From: a virus | Strand: one strand, 5' to 3' | Length of the DNA: 23,279 bases | IMG/VR virus record: IMGVR_UViG_3300017598_000697 | Span: 1-23,279 of that record | Part shown: piece after piece, positions 1-6,819 of the stretch | How positions within the stretch are numbered: the first letter of the stretch is position 1 | Layout: each line of letters begins with the position of its first letter | Notes under the pieces: generated by a model | The model's input: only the letters and a program-made list of their open reading frames with translations | Told to the model about the DNA's origin: nothing | Database searches by the model: none | Program-made: the position numbers and the translations under genes

Positions 1-114
1 ATTTAGTTTATGACTACAACCATAAGAGTAGTTACTATTATCATCACGAAATGAACAGTTATAAAAGAATGTATCTAAGTCACTATAAATTATTTCATTT
101 GATTGAACTATCAT
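1..114 (-). CDS. Partial hypothetical protein running off the left edge
   Basis: The first 38 codons of a minus-strand gene are present and stay open to base 1. The start is an ATG at 112-114, preceded by GGAGG at 8 nt spacing. The visible protein begins MIVQSNEIIYSDLDTFFYNC and contains Cys-Ser-Phe and Tyr-Gly-Cys-Ser-His elements that could be part of a metal-binding domain. It overlaps the 3' end of the upstream gene by 20 bp, as expected for a coupled small-gene phage operon. Function is unknown. The coding call rests on the open frame, the good ribosome binding site and the operon context. Confidence 0.55.
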   Translation of the reverse strand, partial: MIVQSNEIIYSDLDTFFYNCSFRDDNSNYSYGCSHKLN

Positions 115-328
115 CCCTCAATCCTCCACCACAAATAGGACAAAAAGATAATGCTACTAAATCGTGTTTTTTTCGTCCATATCTATATGTAATTTCTCCT
201 ATAAATTCTTCAGATAAATTACCCATAAATGCATACGTTACTTTTTCAAATTTTGTATCTTTACTTATTAATAATTCAAGTTCTGAACATAGCGTGATTT
301 TTACATTTTGGATATTGCATTTATTCAT
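95..328 (-). CDS. Small protein with a C-terminal CPxCGG zinc-knuckle motif
   Basis: A 77-residue protein in the accessory operon. The ATG at 326-328 overlaps the stop of the preceding gene (ATGA), so I prefer it to a GTG nine bases upstream. Near the C-terminus is Cys-Pro-Ile-Cys-Gly-Gly-Gly, a half zinc-ribbon knuckle like those in small phage proteins of the restriction-alleviation (Lar-like) type. Only this CxxC pair and two isolated cysteines (near residues 4 and 14) are present, so a complete four-ligand site is uncertain. The Lar-like resemblance is inferred from the motif alone; no function is assigned. Confidence 0.6.
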   Translation of the reverse strand: MNKCNIQNVKITLCSELELLISKDTKFEKVTYAFMGNLSEEFIGEITYRYGRKKHDLVALSFCPICGGGLRDDSSIK

Positions 329-930
329 CTTAAACACTCTATATTTTTATTGCTCTCTGCATAAGGAAGTATCCATTTATCGTCTAGGTGATAACTTGAT
401 GATTCACCCTCTACCCAAATAACACAATATGTATCATTCAGATTTTGTGCTTCACTTCTTGTTTTTGTTAAGACTGGAATATCTTTACCATCTGCTTGAA
501 ACCATACTTTAGAACCTATTGGATATTTTTCATTAAATTCATCCATAAACCTATTTGTTTCATCTATTTTTAATTGATGTTTTTCACTCTCAGATAATGT
601 TCTTGTTTTACTTTTGTCTTTTTCAAGTTTAGCCTTAGGTTTCCAATCTTTTCTAAAATTTGAAAATTGTTCGCCTATGCTCTCACCAGCTTCATCAAAA
701 TAATATTCTTGCTTAAAGAATTTGTATATAGCCTTAGAAGCTGTAGGAGCTTCAATATGTGCTATCTTTATGTAGTTATATTCTACCTTGTATAGTTTGT
801 GAGGTTTTTCATCTGCAATAAGTCTTAAGCATTTTTTACAAGTTACTTTTTTATTGTCTTCAGTAGTATCAAGTTTTGCTCTATCCCAAACGCCTACACC
901 ACACCAAAGATTTTTTTTATGTGTTTTCAT
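325..930 (-). CDS. Hypothetical phage protein with N-terminal cysteine cluster
   Basis: A 201-residue soluble protein. The N-terminus has Trp-Cys-Gly (about residues 9-11) followed by a CxxC (Cys-Lys-Lys-Cys, about 31-34), a plausible partial zinc site of the kind seen in small phage accessory proteins. The middle, from about residue 95, is rich in Lys, Asp, Glu and Ser and probably flexible. The C-terminal part (from about 135) has a beta-rich pattern with several Trp. The start ATG overlaps the stop of the upstream ASCH-like gene as ATGA, which indicates translational coupling. I do not recognise the family and assign no function. Confidence 0.65.
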   Translation of the reverse strand: MKTHKKNLWCGVGVWDRAKLDTTEDNKKVTCKKCLRLIADEKPHKLYKVEYNYIKIAHIEAPTASKAIYKFFKQEYYFDEAGESIGEQFSNFRKDWKPKAKLEKDKSKTRTLSESEKHQLKIDETNRFMDEFNEKYPIGSKVWFQADGKDIPVLTKTRSEAQNLNDTYCVIWVEGESSSYHLDDKWILPYAESNKNIECLR

Positions 931-1514
931 CCCTCAACCCTCTCAAATTCATAAACCAATACATAGTCTTGAGGATTTATTTTTGGATACTGATTTTCAA
1001 ACCATTCATCTTGATATGGATTGTCATCCATACATAATATATCTTCAGGACATCCTTCAGCAACTATTTCTTCATAAGTTCTTTGCCAAAACTTTTCAAT
1101 TCTTATATTAGTAATCTTTGAAAAGATACGAGCGTATTCTTTTGGCATTTCTGATGCTGGATTCCAAGGTACATCTATTTCTTCTTCATCTGTTCCATCA
1201 ATCCAACTATGCAAATTATCATCAGCTTTATAGAATGTTTTTATGTTATTTTGCTCATAATAATCTTCATATCCTCTAATGAATTCTTCTTGAATATAAA
1301 GAACATCACCCACTTTAATATCAGGCTCAAAACCCCAAACTTTTTCAGCTTCATCATATTTGTTTTCTGCATAAAGTTTTTGGATTAGTTTAGCTTCTGC
1401 ATCATCCAAAAAGCCACCAGCTACTTCTACTCTAAACATAGTTTTACGACCCTCTAACTTAGCTTTAGTCATTTCTACATTAATTTGTATTGGTTTTGCG
1501 TTATCACACTGCAT
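927..1514 (-). CDS. ASCH-domain-like protein
   Basis: A 195-residue protein that follows the layout of the phage ASCH-like family. An N-terminal Lys-Pro-Ile strand leads to a helix ending Leu-Glu-Gly-Arg-Lys-Thr-Met-x-Arg. Then come a Lys-Val-Gly-Asp-Val-Leu-Tyr-Ile-Gln-Glu segment (about residues 67-76), a Trp-x-Pro-Ala-Ser-x-Met-Pro segment, and the strand Ile-Thr-Asn-Ile-Arg-Ile-Glu followed by Glu-Glu-Ile-Val-Ala-Glu-Gly. ASCH domains are predicted RNA- or nucleotide-binding beta barrels related to PUA; the role in phages is not settled. Here Met-Phe-Arg replaces the more usual Met-Thr-Arg. It sits 3 bp downstream of the exonuclease gene, in the same operon. Confidence 0.75.
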   Translation of the reverse strand: MQCDNAKPIQINVEMTKAKLEGRKTMFRVEVAGGFLDDAEAKLIQKLYAENKYDEAEKVWGFEPDIKVGDVLYIQEEFIRGYEDYYEQNNIKTFYKADDNLHSWIDGTDEEEIDVPWNPASEMPKEYARIFSKITNIRIEKFWQRTYEEIVAEGCPEDILCMDDNPYQDEWFENQYPKINPQDYVLVYEFERVEG

Positions 1515-1517
1515 AAC

Positions 1518-2255
1518 TTATCTCGGTTTCTTAGTATCTGTTAAATAATTATGAGTATAGATAATATCTCTTTCTTCCATAGCCTCAAATACTGCTTTAC
1601 AAAGCTCTGTATCATATAATGCTTGATGTTGTTTTTCTGCATCTACCTCTACATCATAAAAAATACATAACTTGTTTAAGTTGGGCCACTTTCCATCGAA
1701 GTATTTTTGATTTGATTTCATCGTACAAAATATATTTTTAAAATTCTTTGTAACTTCATCTGGTAAAAAACTGTAATCAAATATTACGTTTTGACATATC
1801 AAAGTATCTACATCACTCATAAATTCTATAAAATCTAAATCATCTATGAAATACTTTTCATATTGACAATCTTCACCACGTAAAACATTCACTACCTCTT
1901 CACTTAAGCCATTAAATTTCACAGCTTTTTGATTGTAGTCCTCTACTGGATAATAAAAACGTTCAAAAACTTGACCATTCTCTTTAATAACAGCTATACT
2001 CAATACACTAGTACCTTGAAAACCATTTGACTCTATGTCTAAAAATGCTTTTTGTTTTTCTTCTACTAGTTCAAACTGTTCCTCAAAGATTTCTTTGTCG
2101 ATTTTCCAATCTTCACAGTTAGCCCCTACCTCAGTTTCTTTATTTGTCAACATACATATTGGTGGTAACTCTTCACCTTTTAAAACATCTTGAAACTGCA
2201 TATATCCACAGTTTAAACAATTAGCTTCAACAATTAACTTTATTACTTTTTTCAT
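1518..2255 (-). CDS. DEDDh 3'-5' exonuclease with N-terminal zinc ribbon
   Basis: A 245-residue two-part protein. Residues 1-50 hold Cys13-x2-Cys16, Cys34 and Cys47 followed by Glu-Asp-Trp, the layout of a small phage zinc ribbon. From about residue 70 there is a DnaQ-like exonuclease. Exo I is Asp73-Ile-Glu75-Ser-Asn-Gly, Exo II is Asn-Val-Ile-Phe-Asp160-Tyr-Ser-Phe-Leu, and Exo III is His210-Gln-Ala-Leu-Tyr-Asp215. The four acidic ligands and the catalytic His of a DEDDh enzyme are therefore intact. Expected activity is Mg-dependent 3'-5' degradation of DNA or RNA. No polymerase domain or polymerase gene is nearby, so proofreading of a phage polymerase is not supported; DNA processing or a host-takeover role is possible. 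The start overlaps the upstream stop as TAATG. Confidence 0.85.
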   Translation of the reverse strand: MKKVIKLIVEANCLNCGYMQFQDVLKGEELPPICMLTNKETEVGANCEDWKIDKEIFEEQFELVEEKQKAFLDIESNGFQGTSVLSIAVIKENGQVFERFYYPVEDYNQKAVKFNGLSEEVVNVLRGEDCQYEKYFIDDLDFIEFMSDVDTLICQNVIFDYSFLPDEVTKNFKNIFCTMKSNQKYFDGKWPNLNKLCIFYDVEVDAEKQHQALYDTELCKAVFEAMEERDIIYTHNYLTDTKKPR

Positions 2256-2533
2256 TATATTTCTCCTTTAAATAAAATACTAACTACTGAAGCTATATGT
2301 TTATCTTCTATCTCAGATAATAACTGCGTCATAAAAAATCTATAGTGAGTACTCATAGCTGGCACAAACTCACCATACTGTTTTGTTAAAAAATCCATAA
2401 AACTTTGAATTGTATTTTTTAAAAATATTTTTCCAATATCTTCACTTTTGTTAAAACCTAAGTTGATCACTTCCGCTTCCATAGAAGAAAGTTTTTTTAT
2501 TAAATCTTCTTCATCTTGAGATATTATATTCAT
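2255..2533 (-). CDS. Small hypothetical helical protein
   Basis: A 92-residue, mostly helical acidic protein with no signal peptide or membrane segment and no motif I recognise. It is coupled to the exonuclease: its TAA overlaps the exonuclease ATG. It starts 1 bp downstream of the previous stop region, with GGAGAG upstream of the ATG. It is probably a real member of the accessory operon, judged from spacing and coding pattern; function unknown. Confidence 0.6.
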   Translation of the reverse strand: MNIISQDEEDLIKKLSSMEAEVINLGFNKSEDIGKIFLKNTIQSFMDFLTKQYGEFVPAMSTHYRFFMTQLLSEIEDKHIASVVSILFKGEI

Positions 2534-2534
2534 C

Positions 2535-3029
2535 TTATGCTCTCCTACTTTCTCTATAGTTGTAGTGTGCTATCTCTGCATCTAAAAGGTTTAAAAGTGA
2601 ACTAGCAACTTTTAGACTTGAAAACATTAACCTTTTTTCACTACCCTCTGCAGTTTGAAATTTATCTATCTTCTTTTTGTTAAAGCCATAGTATTTAAAC
2701 ATTTGAGGCTCTTTTCTTAAAAGTGCTAAAATCAGACCAGTTACAGTTATTGCATTTGTTGCTGGAAATTTTTCTATAGTATTTGCCCACGCTTGATCAC
2801 TTATTTTTGTATGCATATGCCAGTTCATCTGTATCACAGATAATTGCTTCGCATATTGTCGTGGGTTTGCCCTCATTTTCGCTGGGCCATTTTTTATCTC
2901 GAAGTTTTTCTTTTTTAAAGCTTTTGCAATATATTGGATATCTGCATATTTGATTACTTCGTCTGCATCGTAGTGGCTCATCGCTCCAACTATAAACAAA
3001 CCTACTAATAAATTTCTATTTAAATTCAT
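2535..3029 (-). CDS. Hypothetical protein of the accessory operon
   Basis: A 164-residue basic protein. The N-terminal stretch, about residues 6-17 (Asn-Leu-Leu-Val-Gly-Leu-Phe-Ile-Val-Gly-Ala-Met), is hydrophobic but short, followed by an Asp/His-containing helix. It could be a buried helix rather than a membrane anchor. The middle contains Gln-Met-Asn-Trp-His-Met-His and the C-terminal half is helical. The start is coupled to the upstream gene by ATGA. I do not recognise the family. The position, next to small helical proteins and upstream of a nuclease, fits an early or accessory phage protein but does not define a role. Confidence 0.6.
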   Translation of the reverse strand: MNLNRNLLVGLFIVGAMSHYDADEVIKYADIQYIAKALKKKNFEIKNGPAKMRANPRQYAKQLSVIQMNWHMHTKISDQAWANTIEKFPATNAITVTGLILALLRKEPQMFKYYGFNKKKIDKFQTAEGSEKRLMFSSLKVASSLLNLLDAEIAHYNYRESRRA

Positions 3030-3229
3030 ATTAATTCCAATCTTGTTATAAAACCAGTACCACCGTTTTTATGTATGCGACTTAAAAAGCGTTTTAAGTA
3101 CTCTACATCCTTAGAGTACTCTTCGTATTCTTTTCCTTTAAACTTACCCTTTAAAACACTTAAAGGTATCTCTTCTTTTGGCATATGCTCTCTCATCACT
3201 TTTGTATGATTAAAAAAATCATTTTTCAT
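3026..3229 (-). CDS. Small basic hypothetical protein
   Basis: A 67-residue Lys/Glu-rich protein with no recognisable motif. It is coupled on both sides: its ATG overlaps the upstream stop (ATGA) and its TGA overlaps the downstream ATG. Continuous coupling through three neighbours is the main evidence that it is translated. High charge and lack of hydrophobic segments suggest a cytoplasmic protein. Confidence 0.55.
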   Translation of the reverse strand: MKNDFFNHTKVMREHMPKEEIPLSVLKGKFKGKEYEEYSKDVEYLKRFLSRIHKNGGTGFITRLELI

Positions 3230-3438
3230 GTCTCACCCTCTTTTAATTCACTTGGGGATATCATCATCTTTTTTGCTGAAGCTGTTAATTCTTCATCTCT
3301 TCTATCAATAGCTTTTTGTAAAAAAGTTTTAGCTTTTTTATCTGTAATTAAAAATAATGATTGTTGAACGGATACTAGTTGATTTCTTTGCATTAAAAAG
3401 ATTCTGCTTGCTATCTCTTTTGCTTTATCTCCACTCAT
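3226..3438 (-). CDS. Small helical hypothetical protein
   Basis: A 70-residue helical protein (Met-Ser-Gly-Asp-Lys-Ala-Lys-Glu start), rich in Lys, Glu and Gln. A GTG three codons upstream (3447) is possible, but the ATG at 3436-3438 has a GGGG ribosome binding sequence at 8 nt and is preferred. It overlaps the end of a short upstream open frame (3425-3517), suggesting coupled translation. Function is unknown. Confidence 0.55.
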   Translation of the reverse strand: MSGDKAKEIASRIFLMQRNQLVSVQQSLFLITDKKAKTFLQKAIDRRDEELTASAKKMMISPSELKEGET

Positions 3439-3517
3439 GATTTTCACCCCAACGTCTTTTTTTAAAGAATTTTTTTGCTAAAATGAGAAATCTTATAATT
3501 ATGAATGAGTCTGTCAT
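3425..3517 (-). CDS. Possible 30-residue membrane microprotein
   Basis: A short open frame with a good ribosome binding site: AAAGG at 6 nt before the ATG at 3515-3517. The product begins MTDSFIIIRFLILAKKFF and ends with a very basic tail (Lys-Lys-Arg-Arg-Trp). That is one short hydrophobic segment followed by positive charge, as in small single-pass or membrane-associated phage peptides. It lies downstream of a TATAAT-like box and overlaps the next gene by 14 bp, so it could be the first cistron of the accessory operon or a leader peptide that couples translation. Chance occurrence in AT-rich DNA remains possible. Confidence 0.4.
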   Translation of the reverse strand: MTDSFIIIRFLILAKKFFKKRRWGENHEWR

Positions 3518-3627
3518 GTTTAACCTTTAAATTCATGTTAAGTGAATTATAAACTAATTATTCTATATTAGTTCATATTTTGTGAATTAAAGATATATTT
3601 TAGTCTATTTGTGTAATTAAGAAGCAC
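3518..3627 (-). promoter_or_regulatory. Probable promoter/operator of the accessory operon
   Basis: On the minus strand a TATAAT box (plus-strand 3546-3551) lies about 28 bp before the microprotein start. Around it are dyads: AACTAAT (3552-3558) paired with ATTAGTT (3567-3573), and AATTCA (3530-3535) paired with TGAATT (3543-3548). GTGAATTA also occurs twice directly (3542-3549 and 3582-3589), 40 bp apart. These could bind a repressor, but such short AT-rich dyads can arise by chance, so the operator call is tentative. Confidence 0.4.
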
Positions 3628-3834
3628 TTATTCTTCATTTTCTTGTGCTATGAGTGCTTGTAGTTTTGTTTTTTCTTTACATAATGCATCTATAGTCGTC
3701 TTTGCAGCCCAATAAAGACCAGGGGGTACATCATAGTTTGGATTTTCACATACTGACTCTATTAAAAATTTAACAGCCTCTATATGTTTTTCCATCTCTT
3801 CAAACGAATTATTTATATTACTTAAAGTTTGCAT
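3628..3834 (-). CDS. Small divergent hypothetical protein
   Basis: A 68-residue acidic helical protein with a good ribosome binding site (AAGGAAG, 4 nt before ATG). It is the first minus-strand gene facing the plus-strand 153-residue gene across a shared intergenic region. Its N-terminal half forms amphipathic helices, followed by an Asp-Val-Pro-Pro-Gly-Leu-Tyr-Trp segment and a second helix. No DNA-binding motif is evident. Position at a divergent control region suggests an early or regulatory gene, but that is inference only. Confidence 0.6.
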   Translation of the reverse strand: MQTLSNINNSFEEMEKHIEAVKFLIESVCENPNYDVPPGLYWAAKTTIDALCKEKTKLQALIAQENEE

Positions 3835-4016
3835 TTACTTCCTTTTATTAATTTTAATTTAATAATTATTTTAAATCAATCTTGTTAAATTACAAAAAGC
3901 TTACTTATATAATCTAATTATGTAATTTATCTACATAATTCTTAGTATTTTGCTAAGATATTGTTATTTACTAAATATTTACACTTGTAACAAGAAGTAA
4001 CAAAGGGGGGGGTGCT
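3835..4016. promoter_or_regulatory. Divergent control region with nested dyads and a G8 tract
   Basis: This region separates the only plus-strand gene from the accessory operon. It holds a perfect 9-bp inverted repeat, AATTATGTA (3916-3924) and TACATAATT (3932-3940), with a 7-bp spacer. It is followed directly by CTTAG (3941-3945) paired with CTAAG (3953-3957), and then a perfect 11-bp palindrome CTTGTAACAAG (3984-3994). TATAAT occurs at 3908-3913 and an extended -10-like TGCTAAGAT at 3951-3959. A run of eight G (4005-4012) provides the ribosome binding sequence of the plus gene. The nested dyads look like operators for a repressor controlling one or both directions; binding is inferred. Confidence 0.5.
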
Positions 4017-4478
4017 GTGAAACTAGAAAACACCGATTACTTTCCTCTTGTTCATAAGCTTTTTGGTTTTCCTAAATTAACATTTGCAAAAATGCTCTCA
4101 GGTGAAAAAGGAATCGGTAAACAACTACTAGCTGAAATGATAAAAGGTATCCCTGTAGAATTTTTACATAATAAAAAAAATAATATCCCATTCTTTAAAC
4201 CTAAAGGTTTTATATATTTAACAGAAGATAAATGTGACTTATTATTTGAGTTTCGTGCAGGTACAATCAAAAAATGGAAAAGTGAAAAGAAAGTATTTTT
4301 ACGAGAGTGCCTTCTAGATATTACAGAGCCTTATGCATACAATCGTTTGTCAATGATTTATAATGATAAAGCTATGCTCATTCTTTTCCCAAATATCACT
4401 AATAAGCTCTGTTTATCAAACGAAGCTATGCAACTTTGCAATAAATGTTTTTTTAAAGATTTTTGTAATAAAATTTAA
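4017..4478 (+). CDS. Divergent cysteine-cluster protein, possible regulator
   Basis: The only plus-strand gene, 153 residues, with a GTG start placed 4 nt after an eight-G ribosome binding tract. It ends with Leu-Cys-Asn-Lys-Cys-Phe-Phe-Lys-Asp-Phe-Cys (C-x2-C-x5-C). That spacing is used for iron-sulphur clusters in some PD-(D/E)xK nucleases, but the nuclease motifs are not evident here, so I do not assign that family. The N-terminal part has Leu-Phe-Gly-Phe and Gly-Glu-Lys-Gly-Ile-Gly-Lys segments and no clear helix-turn-helix. Its isolated orientation and operator-like upstream dyads are what one expects of a lysogeny or copy-control gene; that is inference. It converges tail-to-tail with the virion gene cluster, 3' ends overlapping by 4 bp. 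Confidence 0.65.
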   Translation: MKLENTDYFPLVHKLFGFPKLTFAKMLSGEKGIGKQLLAEMIKGIPVEFLHNKKNNIPFFKPKGFIYLTEDKCDLLFEFRAGTIKKWKSEKKVFLRECLLDITEPYAYNRLSMIYNDKAMLILFPNITNKLCLSNEAMQLCNKCFFKDFCNKI

Positions 4479-5743
4479 TCTAAAATCAAACTCTTTTTAA
4501 CTCCATCAACTATAACTTCTGCTTGTTTTTTGCTGGAATTTGTATCATCCTTTATATTTCGTTTTTTAACTTTCGTTGACGAAACCTCTTTAGTGGCTTT
4601 AAATATTCTTCCATATTCATAATCTTTAATAGGGAAGTTAATCATACCTTGTTTTGTATTTTTTATAGCGGCAGTGTTTGCACGTGCTAGTGAGTTAATA
4701 GACTCTATAAGTTTAGTACTGTCTTGAGACTTTTCAAAATTCCACTTAGCTGCACGTCCAGCTTCCGTTCCAGTTAAAGCTGCACCATATAGTTTATGCA
4801 TCTCTTCAGAATCTAGTTTACCTAAAAGCTGAATTAAATTATTTTGACGTGCTGTGTATCTATTGAAGCCCGACCAGTTTTTGGCTGTTTCATTTAACCA
4901 GCTTCCTTTATACATACCAGAAACATCTTCTATCTCTTCTTGCGAGTATTCATTTAACTCTTTTACAACTCTATCTAGTTCAACTTGAGCACCAATTTGT
5001 TCTTTTTCTTTAGGTTTCATAGTTTTATAGTCAATATATTTAACTTTTCCATTTGCTAAGTACTCAGCCTGCCCTGCTTCGTCCATAACTTTACCAAAAG
5101 CTTCTATATGTCTTTTGTTTTCATCATTAAGTGTATTAGCCCTTGCCTTATACGTATGCATCTTAACACTATCATTAAAGTTAGTCTCTTTTGGTTCACT
5201 TAAGTTGTCTAGTTGTGCTTGTTGCACTTTAAAAGTATTATATCTATCCATTAAACCAACAGCTATAAAGTTTGGTTTGCTTTCATCTTCAAATATAGTC
5301 TTCATAGATTTTTTAAAAGTAAGGTCATCTATATCACCATTATTTTCTTTTACAAATCCAGACCATGCATCATCTATCTCTTTTGATTCAAATACTTTTT
5401 TATTTTGATCATAATAATTTTGTGCCAATGAAGTATTTCGACCATTATTAAAAGTATGTTTTTTGTTAAAACTATCAAAGTCTTTATAATCTATCATTTT
5501 TGCAAACGTAGCATTATCACTTCTATCTTCTTCTAACATTTGAGTTTGTAAATTATTACCTAAAGTTTGTGAATTTAAAAATGAAGACCTGGTATCTCTA
5601 CTTACCTGCTCTGCTTTGATTTTATCTTGGTTTTCTATAACCTTACCAACATCACTAAAACCTTGCCCTACTCCAGTAAAAATATTTCCTTTTGGCATAG
5701 CTAAAGCAAAAATATTCGAGTTATATTGTGGATTTCTTTTCAT
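4475..5743 (-). CDS. Putative internal virion/ejection protein (helical)
   Basis: A 422-residue hydrophilic, helix-rich protein, the last gene of the tail-lysis block. It starts with a short basic segment and Phe-Thr-Gly-Val-Gly-Gln-Gly-Phe-Ser-Asp-Val-Gly-Lys-Val-Ile, a Gly-rich opening followed by a long helix, resembling the start of podovirus internal or ejected proteins. The rest is Gln/Asn/Lys-rich helices without an enzymatic motif. It is coupled to the previous gene by TAATG with GGAG upstream. One copy of the dispersed palindrome (4571-4584) lies within codons about 387-391, near the C-terminus. The virion role is inferred from composition and location after tail genes. Confidence 0.5.
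   Translation of the reverse strand: MKRNPQYNSNIFALAMPKGNIFTGVGQGFSDVGKVIENQDKIKAEQVSRDTRSSFLNSQTLGNNLQTQMLEEDRSDNATFAKMIDYKDFDSFNKKHTFNNGRNTSLAQNYYDQNKKVFESKEIDDAWSGFVKENNGDIDDLTFKKSMKTIFEDESKPNFIAVGLMDRYNTFKVQQAQLDNLSEPKETNFNDSVKMHTYKARANTLNDENKRHIEAFGKVMDEAGQAEYLANGKVKYIDYKTMKPKEKEQIGAQVELDRVVKELNEYSQEEIEDVSGMYKGSWLNETAKNWSGFNRYTARQNNLIQLLGKLDSEEMHKLYGAALTGTEAGRAAKWNFEKSQDSTKLIESINSLARANTAAIKNTKQGMINFPIKDYEYGRIFKATKEVSSTKVKKRNIKDDTNSSKKQAEVIVDGVKKSLILD
4571..4584. repeat. Dispersed palindrome, copy 1
   Basis: TTTCGTTGACGAAA inside the 422-residue virion gene. It is read in a different codon phase from the other three copies, encoding Val-Ser-Ser-Thr-Lys, so it is conserved as DNA rather than as protein. 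Confidence 0.8.
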
Positions 5744-5979
5744 TAGTTGACTCCTGATGTAGTTTTATTTGTATTTGTAGGTGTTGATGTACCCTCTGAA
5801 GTATCAGCTATGGTTGTATCTACATAATTATGAGTATGTGCATTAAATGCACTTTGCAATTCTTGCACAGTTGTCTCTAATGATGTCACCCTATTCGTTA
5901 AAGCTATGACAGTTGCATTTTGATTTCTTGATGCTAAAAAAGCTATTTTTGCTAGTTTATTATGTTTATTACTAGCCAT
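5743..5979 (-). CDS. Short coiled-coil protein with HTH-Asn-Tyr segment
   Basis: A 78-residue protein. The ATG at 5977-5979 overlaps the endolysin stop as TAATG and is preferred to a start six codons upstream. The centre is a short coiled coil (Val-Thr-Ser-Leu-Glu-Thr-Thr-Val-Gln-Glu-Leu) followed by Ala-His-Thr-His-Asn-Tyr and a Thr/Ser-rich tail. A trimeric coiled coil ending in a His-x-His turn recurs in small phage tail or spike-associated proteins, where histidines can bind a metal at the trimer axis. That comparison is by pattern only. It is coupled downstream to the 422-residue gene. Confidence 0.55.
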   Translation of the reverse strand: MASNKHNKLAKIAFLASRNQNATVIALTNRVTSLETTVQELQSAFNAHTHNYVDTTIADTSEGTSTPTNTNKTTSGVN

Positions 5980-6479
5980 TAGGTTCTCTCTATCCAACCA
6001 GCAAAAAACTTTTCTTGCTTAGGATTGTTTTGAGCAAATTCTTTGTATGCACAAAATTGGAACCCATTCAATGTTTTTAATAACTTTCTCTCTAGTACTA
6101 AGTCAACAGCTTTAAAAGTTTTAATTCCAATATATCCATCTACATCTAAATCTATAAACTTTAACTCATTACGATTAAGTATGTTAAGAGATTCTTGTAA
6201 CATTTTTCTTGCTGTTGTCATGCCCATATTTACTGCTGTATCAAACACTTCTATTGCTATGCTATCCGGTAAACTATCTAAGTTACCCTTTTTTGTATTC
6301 CAATAATCTTTATAATAAATTGCCCATGCTTCTCTAAGAGTTAGATTTTTGATATCCAACTCAGGATATGAACGTTTAGAGATACCGAACTTAGTTTCAC
6401 CACCTCTATCATCTGGGTCATCTACATAACCACCCTCTATTCCTACTGTTTCTTCAAAAGCTTTTTTAAATAAATCCAT
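5979..6479 (-). CDS. Endolysin, GH108 family N-acetylmuramidase
   Basis: A 166-residue cell-wall hydrolase that should cleave the MurNAc-GlcNAc bond of peptidoglycan at lysis. The family signature is clear: Val-Gly-Ile-Glu15-Gly-Gly-Tyr then Asp-Asp-Pro-Asp-Asp-Arg-Gly-Gly-Glu-Thr-Lys-Phe-Gly-Ile-Ser, with Glu15 the expected catalytic acid. A Tyr-Lys-Asp-Tyr-Trp segment follows. The second half has Asp-Thr-Ala-Val-Asn-Met-Gly and Asp-Gly-Tyr-Ile-Gly-Ile-Lys-Thr, matching the C-terminal peptidoglycan-binding module that accompanies GH108. There is no signal peptide or membrane segment, so it needs a holin to cross the inner membrane. Start ATG has AAAAAGG upstream. It follows the membrane and lipoprotein genes of the lysis cassette. 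Confidence 0.92.
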   Translation of the reverse strand: MDLFKKAFEETVGIEGGYVDDPDDRGGETKFGISKRSYPELDIKNLTLREAWAIYYKDYWNTKKGNLDSLPDSIAIEVFDTAVNMGMTTARKMLQESLNILNRNELKFIDLDVDGYIGIKTFKAVDLVLERKLLKTLNGFQFCAYKEFAQNNPKQEKFFAGWIERT

Positions 6480-6483
6480 TACT

Positions 6484-6819
6484 TTAATCCTTTTTCATAA
6501 ATGCAAAAATTTTATCCATAGTGAGACTTTGGTGTGTTAATGTCTTATTTAGATGCTCCATTTCTTTAAGCATTTTCTCTTCAAGGTTTTTCATACCCTC
6601 TATATATACTGGTAGATGCACAAACTTTTCATATGCGAGAGTGCTATTCATTTTCTTTTGAGACTCCAATTTGCAAGCATCTCTATCTTTCATTAATTGT
6701 TTTACATCTTCATCTATCTCTTTTATTTTTAGATTAGATACTGCAAATTTTGATATAAGTATAATTACAGGAATCAAAAAAGTCACAACTAAAGCTACTA
6801 TTATTTCTGTTGTTGTCAT
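6484..6819 (-). CDS. Membrane-anchored coiled-coil protein, holin or inner-membrane spanin candidate
   Basis: A 111-residue protein with one strong N-terminal transmembrane helix (about residues 4-24, Ile-Ile-Val-Ala-Leu-Val-Val-Thr-Phe-Leu-Ile-Pro) followed by a charged helical/coiled-coil domain. One membrane helix plus coiled coil fits an inner-membrane spanin subunit, or a haemolysin XhlA-like lysis accessory protein. It sits between an outer-membrane-type lipoprotein gene and the endolysin gene, the usual place for such functions. The stop of the lipoprotein gene overlaps its ATG as TAATG. Nothing in the sequence separates holin from spanin with certainty. Confidence 0.6.
   Translation of the reverse strand: MTTTEIIVALVVTFLIPVIILISKFAVSNLKIKEIDEDVKQLMKDRDACKLESQKKMNSTLAYEKFVHLPVYIEGMKNLEEKMLKEMEHLNKTLTHQSLTMDKIFAFMKKD

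Noticed and set aside
4001-4016. The G8 tract as a third copy of the 42-bp promoter-like repeat.
   Set aside because: Only the G run is shared; there is no TATAAT or flanking match in the proper orientation.
4017-4478. Cas4 or AddB-type nuclease for the cysteine-cluster protein.
   Set aside because: The C-x2-C-x5-C spacing fits, but the acidic-Lys nuclease motifs and an N-terminal partner Cys are not evident.
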